From Myxococcales bacterium (GTDB lineage Bacteria; Myxococcota_A; Polyangia; Polyangiales; Polyangiaceae): 9,796 nt of DNA. Position 1 is the first letter of the stretch. Each line of letters opens with the position of its first letter. Position numbers and translations under genes: made by a program. The stretch lies in NCBI GenBank assembly GCA_013298325.1, contig JAAFHJ010000137.1, positions 1 to 9,796 on the forward strand, given 5' to 3'. Below, in pieces: positions 7,260 to 9,796 of the stretch. The notes beneath the pieces are model-generated. The model made no database searches, was not told where the DNA came from, and worked only from the letters and a program-made list of their open reading frames with translations.

Positions 7260-7359
7260 CGATTCGAAGCGCTCGGTCGGTGCGCGCGGAGCGCGCGTAT
7301 CGGTCGAGGCGAAAATCAAGGCCCGGCTTCAATGCCAGGAGTCGGGCCTTCTCGAATCG
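7260..7359 (+). other. Structured non-coding spacer between ccoNO and ccoQ
   Basis: The 138-bp gap carries no credible gene but has nested complementarity. CGATTCGA (7260-7267) is the exact reverse complement of TCGAATCG (7352-7359), which could close the region. Inside, GCGCGC (7282-7287) pairs with GCGCGC (7291-7296) around a GGA loop. An 11-bp stem with one wobble forms between AAGGCCCGGCT (7318-7328) and AGTCGGGCCTT (7340-7350). The small hairpin is flanked by a 7-bp direct repeat TCGGTCG (7273-7279 and 7300-7306). Together the arms could fold as a three-way junction in the mRNA. No T run follows, so it is not a standard terminator. It could affect mRNA stability or the ratio of upstream to downstream products; this is inference. 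Confidence 0.5.
7318..7350 (+). repeat. Stem-loop in the ccoNO-ccoQ spacer
   Basis: Arms 7318-7328 and 7340-7350 give 11 bp with a single G-T wobble and an 11-base loop. It is the strongest local hairpin in the spacer, 42 bp before the ccoQ start. Lack of a following T tract argues against efficient intrinsic termination; an attenuator or mRNA 3'-end stabiliser is possible. Confidence 0.6.
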
Positions 7360-7380
7360 CTAAATCTTGAGCCCTCTTCC

Positions 7381-7386
7381 AGGAGA
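7381..7386 (+). promoter_or_regulatory. Strong ribosome-binding site of ccoQ
   Basis: AGGAGA lies 6 bp before the ATG at 7393. It is one of the best Shine-Dalgarno matches in the window, in contrast to ccoI (none) and ccoNO (weak). It fixes the ccoQ start and shows that translation re-initiates independently after the long spacer. Confidence 0.8.
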
Positions 7387-7392
7387 CTGACG

Positions 7393-7596
7393 ATGTTTTC
7401 CGAACTGATGCGACACAGCAACGCACTCGGCTTCCCGCAAGGCGCGTTCTTCTTTTTCTTTACGAGTTTTTTGCTCCTCTGCGTCGTCCTCATTCGCAGC
7501 GGGAAAGCCCACTGGGATGCCGATGCCGCCCTCCCCCTCGACGACGAAGACTCCCCCCTTCCGCTGAAAGCTGAAGGAAAGAAGGAGATCGTATGA
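7393..7596 (+). CDS. ccoQ: CcoQ-like small membrane subunit
   Basis: A 67-residue protein with one membrane helix (about 16-35, including a run of five phenylalanines) and an acidic cytoplasmic tail. After the helix comes HWDADAALPLDDEDSPLP, which fits the CcoQ tail pattern in which an aspartate and alanines precede L-P-(F/L)-x-D. In proteobacteria CcoQ stabilises the association of CcoP with the core complex; the same role is inferred here. Its position between ccoNO and ccoP agrees. It has a strong ribosome-binding site, and its stop overlaps the ccoP start (ATGA). Sequence alone would not prove the identity of so short a protein, so the call leans on context. Its tail resembles that of CcoS. 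Confidence 0.75.
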   Translation: MFSELMRHSNALGFPQGAFFFFFTSFLLLCVVLIRSGKAHWDADAALPLDDEDSPLPLKAEGKKEIV

Positions 7597-8174
7597 CCAC
7601 CAAGCAATCGGCCACGGCCCGCGGTCCCGTAACCCACGAAGTAGATGGGATTATTGAGGAAGACAATGAACTCCCCAAGTGGTGGGTCACCGCACTGATG
7701 CTCTGCATCGGCTTCGGAATCGCCTACTACATGGCCTATTCGATGTATGGCATCTTCGACACCCCGTCGGTTGCCTTCGAGAAAGAATCGGCGATTGCTC
7801 GCGCGAAGGAAGCGGAGCGCCTAAAAGCCGAAGGACCCGTGGACAAAGCGGCACTGCTGCTCCTATCTAAGGACTCAGCAACCGTCGCCGACGGCGCTCA
7901 AGTCTTCACCACGACCTGCGCGGTTTGCCACGCGGCAAACGGCGGTGGTGGCATCGGTCCCAACTTGACCGATGACGCTTGGATGCACGGCGGCTCCCCA
8001 GATGCGATCTACAAGACGATCAACGAAGGGGTCACCGGTAAGGGAATGCCCGCGTGGGGCCCCCAGCTCGGTTCGAAGCGTGTGAAGGCGGCAGCCGCCT
8101 ATGTCATCACCCTCCGTGGCACCAAGGTCGCGGGCGGGAAAGAGGCACAAGGGGCGCCCTTCGAAGGGGATTGA
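7593..8174 (+). CDS. ccoP: CcoP, cbb3 oxidase cytochrome c subunit (single haem)
   Basis: A 193-residue membrane-anchored cytochrome c. The FixP/CcoP N-terminal signature HEVDGIIEEDNELPKWW (15-31) leads into a membrane helix (about 32-54), then a charged alanine-rich linker (about 62-95). One cytochrome c domain follows with CAVCH (C109, C112, H113), GPNLTDDAWMHGG and axial methionine M152 in GMPAW. Typical CcoP proteins are near 300 residues with two haem c domains, so this one is short by about one domain. The NLTDxxW-x-GG and MPAW wording resembles the first domain of dihaem CcoP. It accepts electrons from a cytochrome c or quinol-oxidising complex and passes them to CcoO. The ATG overlaps the ccoQ stop, with GAAGGAGA at 7581-7588. 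No frameshift or remnant of a second haem motif is seen before the stop. Confidence 0.93.
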   Translation: MTTKQSATARGPVTHEVDGIIEEDNELPKWWVTALMLCIGFGIAYYMAYSMYGIFDTPSVAFEKESAIARAKEAERLKAEGPVDKAALLLLSKDSATVADGAQVFTTTCAVCHAANGGGGIGPNLTDDAWMHGGSPDAIYKTINEGVTGKGMPAWGPQLGSKRVKAAAAYVITLRGTKVAGGKEAQGAPFEGD

Positions 8175-8177
8175 GTC

Positions 8178-9614
8178 GTGAAAAAGTCATTGCCGGTGCT
8201 CGAGACCTCGTGGCGCGAAAGTTCCATCCTTCCCGACGGGAGCCGTAAGCGGATTGTTCCGCTTACGATCGACGGGCGTTTCGCCACGGCGCGCAAGTTC
8301 GTATTCGCGGTACTTGTTGCGATCCTTGTCGCGCTCCCGTGGGTCAAGATCGCTGGCAATCCGGCTGTATTTCTCGATATTCCTGCACGCAGATTCTTCC
8401 TTTTCGGTGCGACGTTCAATGCGCAGGATGCCGCGCTCGTCGTGCTTCTTTTCTTCGCAGTTGCGCTCACCCTTGTCGTCGCGACCTCGCTCCTGGGGCG
8501 CGCCTTCTGCGGGTGGGCCTGCCCTCAAACGGTCTTTCTGGAGGGGCTCTTTCGCCCCTTCGAGCAAAAGATCCTCGGCACCATCGCCGACCGGAAGCGC
8601 CGCGAGGGCCTCCACGGACCGACGGCGAACCGCGGGCGAACGATTCTCCTCCACGCGATCTGGATCGTTCTCGCGACCTTCGTCGCCCACGTCTTCGTCT
8701 CCTACTTTGTCTCGATCCCGAAGCTCTTCCAGATGGTCCGCACGAATCCGTCGGCCCACCCGGAGGCCTTCCTCTGGATGTCGGCGGTCACGGCCGCATT
8801 CTACGGAAATTTTTCACGTTTTCGTGAACAGACCTGCCTCGTCGTTTGCCCCTACGGGCGCCTCCAGGCGGTGCTCGTCGACGACGATTCCCTCGTCGTC
8901 GGCTACGACGCCACGCGAGGCGAGCCGCGCGGAAAAGCGGTCGCAAAGGCCTCCCACGCGGCCCCCGACGCCGCCGAAGAGAGCGGACCGGCTTCGAAAG
9001 GGGCTTGTGTCGACTGCGGGCGTTGCGTCGCCGTCTGCCCGACCGGCATCGACATCCGCAACGGACTTCAGCTCGATTGCGTCGCTTGCTCGGCCTGCAT
9101 CGACGCCTGCGACGACGTGATGGACCGGCTCAAACAGCCGCGCGGCCTCATCCGCTACGATTCGCTCAACGGCCTCGCCGGGCGGGCCAAACGCGTCCTC
9201 CGTCCTCGACTCGCGCTCTACGCCGTCGCCACCATCGCCCTCATCACCGCGACGACGTTCGCAACGCGACGCCACCACAGCTTCGAGGCAAACCTGCTCC
9301 GAAACACGGGAACCCCTTATTTTTCCGACGGAAAAGACGTCGTCAATGGCTTCGAGCTCCACGTTGTGAACAAGGGGGCCTCGGCGACCGACTACGCAGT
9401 GGCCGGCGACGATCCCCGGTTTACCTTCGTCGTCCCCATTTCGACGCCCCACCTTGAAGGCGGAGCCGATGTCCGCGTCCCCGTCATGGTTCGCGCGCCA
9501 AAAGGCACACTGACCGGCGAGAAATTTCATTTGAAAATCTCGAACGCATCGGGGGAGAGTGTTCCGATTGAAGCAAGCTTCCTCGGCCCCGCCGCCGGAG
9601 AGTCGATCCGGTGA
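8178..9614 (+). CDS. ccoG: CcoG (RdxA/FixG) polyferredoxin, cupric reductase for oxidase assembly
   Basis: A complete 478-residue membrane iron-sulfur protein. Hydrophobic segments lie near 40-56, 84-106, 156-180, 196-211 and 343-361. Motifs in order are FCGWACPQTVF (110-120), CLVVCPYGRLQ (220-230), then two ferredoxin-type 4Fe-4S binding sets: C277, C280, C283, C287 and C301, C304, C307, C311. The C-terminus (about 367-470) is the Ig-like FixG_C domain, expected in the periplasm. CcoG reduces Cu(II) to Cu(I) before CcoI-linked copper delivery to cbb3 oxidase. The start is GTG with AGGGGA at 8165-8170, 3 bp after the ccoP stop. An in-frame alternative further in would remove the conserved N-terminus. 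The stop overlaps the next gene (GTGA). All cysteines are intact and the length is normal for the family. Confidence 0.96.
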   Translation: MKKSLPVLETSWRESSILPDGSRKRIVPLTIDGRFATARKFVFAVLVAILVALPWVKIAGNPAVFLDIPARRFFLFGATFNAQDAALVVLLFFAVALTLVVATSLLGRAFCGWACPQTVFLEGLFRPFEQKILGTIADRKRREGLHGPTANRGRTILLHAIWIVLATFVAHVFVSYFVSIPKLFQMVRTNPSAHPEAFLWMSAVTAAFYGNFSRFREQTCLVVCPYGRLQAVLVDDDSLVVGYDATRGEPRGKAVAKASHAAPDAAEESGPASKGACVDCGRCVAVCPTGIDIRNGLQLDCVACSACIDACDDVMDRLKQPRGLIRYDSLNGLAGRAKRVLRPRLALYAVATIALITATTFATRRHHSFEANLLRNTGTPYFSDGKDVVNGFELHVVNKGASATDYAVAGDDPRFTFVVPISTPHLEGGADVRVPVMVRAPKGTLTGEKFHLKISNASGESVPIEASFLGPAAGESIR

Positions 9615-9796
9615 TTGCCACCGCGCTGGTCGCGGGCGGGGCCCTCCTCGGCCTGTCGTCGGCCCCCCACTGCGCCGGGATGTGCGGGCCGCTCCAGTGC
9701 GGTCTCCTCGGCGTGCGCCCCACAACTTCAGGCACTTCCACATCAAACATCCCGGCAGTCCTTGCCGCGAATGCCGGGCGCCTGACCGTCTACGCC
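9611..9796 (+). CDS. TauE/SafE-family (DsbD_2-like) membrane protein, N-terminal part
   Basis: The first 62 codons of a gene that runs off the window. The GTG start overlaps the ccoG stop (GTGA). The N-terminal helix contains GLSSAPHCAGMCGPL (13-27) with C21 and C25, the HCxGMCGP signature of SafE/DsbD_2-type proteins often found after ccoGH. Residues 53-61 (NAGRLTVYA) match the family's YNxGR-x-xxY stretch that opens the second helix. Related genes are linked to cytochrome oxidase copper assembly (a CcoA-like or copper/thiol transport role is debated), and the vicinal cysteine motif would suit metal binding. The usual ccoH is not between this gene and ccoG. The exact function cannot be given from the fragment. 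Confidence 0.85.
   Translation, partial: MIATALVAGGALLGLSSAPHCAGMCGPLQCGLLGVRPTTSGTSTSNIPAVLAANAGRLTVYA

Noticed and set aside
5035..7332. A 765-codon open frame on the minus strand opposite ccoNO
   Set aside because: Its product is dominated by D, E, R and G in low-complexity fashion with no domain motif, and it mirrors the codon bias of the intact ccoNO gene. It is a shadow of GC-rich coding DNA.
7318..7350. The spacer stem-loop as an intrinsic terminator
   Set aside because: No T tract follows the 3' arm, and the downstream ccoQ-ccoP genes lack an evident promoter of their own, so full termination here is unlikely.
7593..8174. CcoP as a frameshifted or truncated dihaem gene
   Set aside because: The gene ends cleanly, ccoG starts 3 bp later with a good ribosome-binding site, and no second CxxCH motif is seen in any frame of the junction.

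Overview
The window holds most of a cbb3-type (C-family haem-copper) cytochrome c oxidase locus: assembly genes, structural genes and an upstream two-component regulator, all on the + strand and tightly packed. The DNA is GC-rich with strong third-position GC, so very long open frames on the opposite strand are shadows. The organism is an aerobic or microaerobic bacterium with a sigma-54 system. The gene order ccoI-ccoS-ccoNO-ccoQ-ccoP-ccoG-SafE, the fused CcoN-CcoO polypeptide and the wording of the CcoO haem domain resemble, from memory, the Bacteroidota type of cbb3 operon. The base composition and the NtrC-type regulator point instead to a GC-rich lineage such as Myxococcota, another former deltaproteobacterial group or Planctomycetota. 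This placement is inference only.

Layout. Positions 1-2030 carry the 3' part of a sensor histidine kinase gene and a complete sigma-54-dependent NtrC-family response regulator, overlapping by 4 bp. They are closed by a strong intrinsic terminator (2092-2130). The 191 bp between the regulator and ccoI also contain a perfect 8-bp dyad (2048-2075), about 160 bp upstream of a good match to a sigma-54 -24/-12 promoter (2195-2209). Next come ccoI (copper-exporting P1B ATPase) and ccoS (small assembly protein), then after a 39-bp gap the ccoNO fusion (catalytic subunit I plus monohaem subunit II). A 138-bp non-coding gap follows that can fold into several stems. After it come ccoQ, ccoP (one haem c only), ccoG (membrane Fe-S cupric reductase) and the start of a TauE/SafE-family membrane protein cut by the window edge.

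How the genes work together. CcoNO, CcoQ and CcoP form the proton-pumping terminal oxidase. Electrons would pass from the haem c of CcoP and CcoO to haem b, then to the haem b3-CuB site. CcoG, CcoI, CcoS and probably the SafE-like protein handle copper delivery and assembly. The kinase/regulator pair plus the sigma-54-like promoter suggest, but do not prove, that the operon is switched on by phosphorelay rather than by FNR; I saw no FNR box. The main points for a second look are the promoter/dyad arrangement with a possibly leaderless ccoI message, the two extra hydrophobic segments in the CcoN-CcoO junction, the monohaem CcoP, the folded ccoNO-ccoQ spacer, and the absence of ccoH between ccoG and the SafE gene. 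I did not find an entirely new system.
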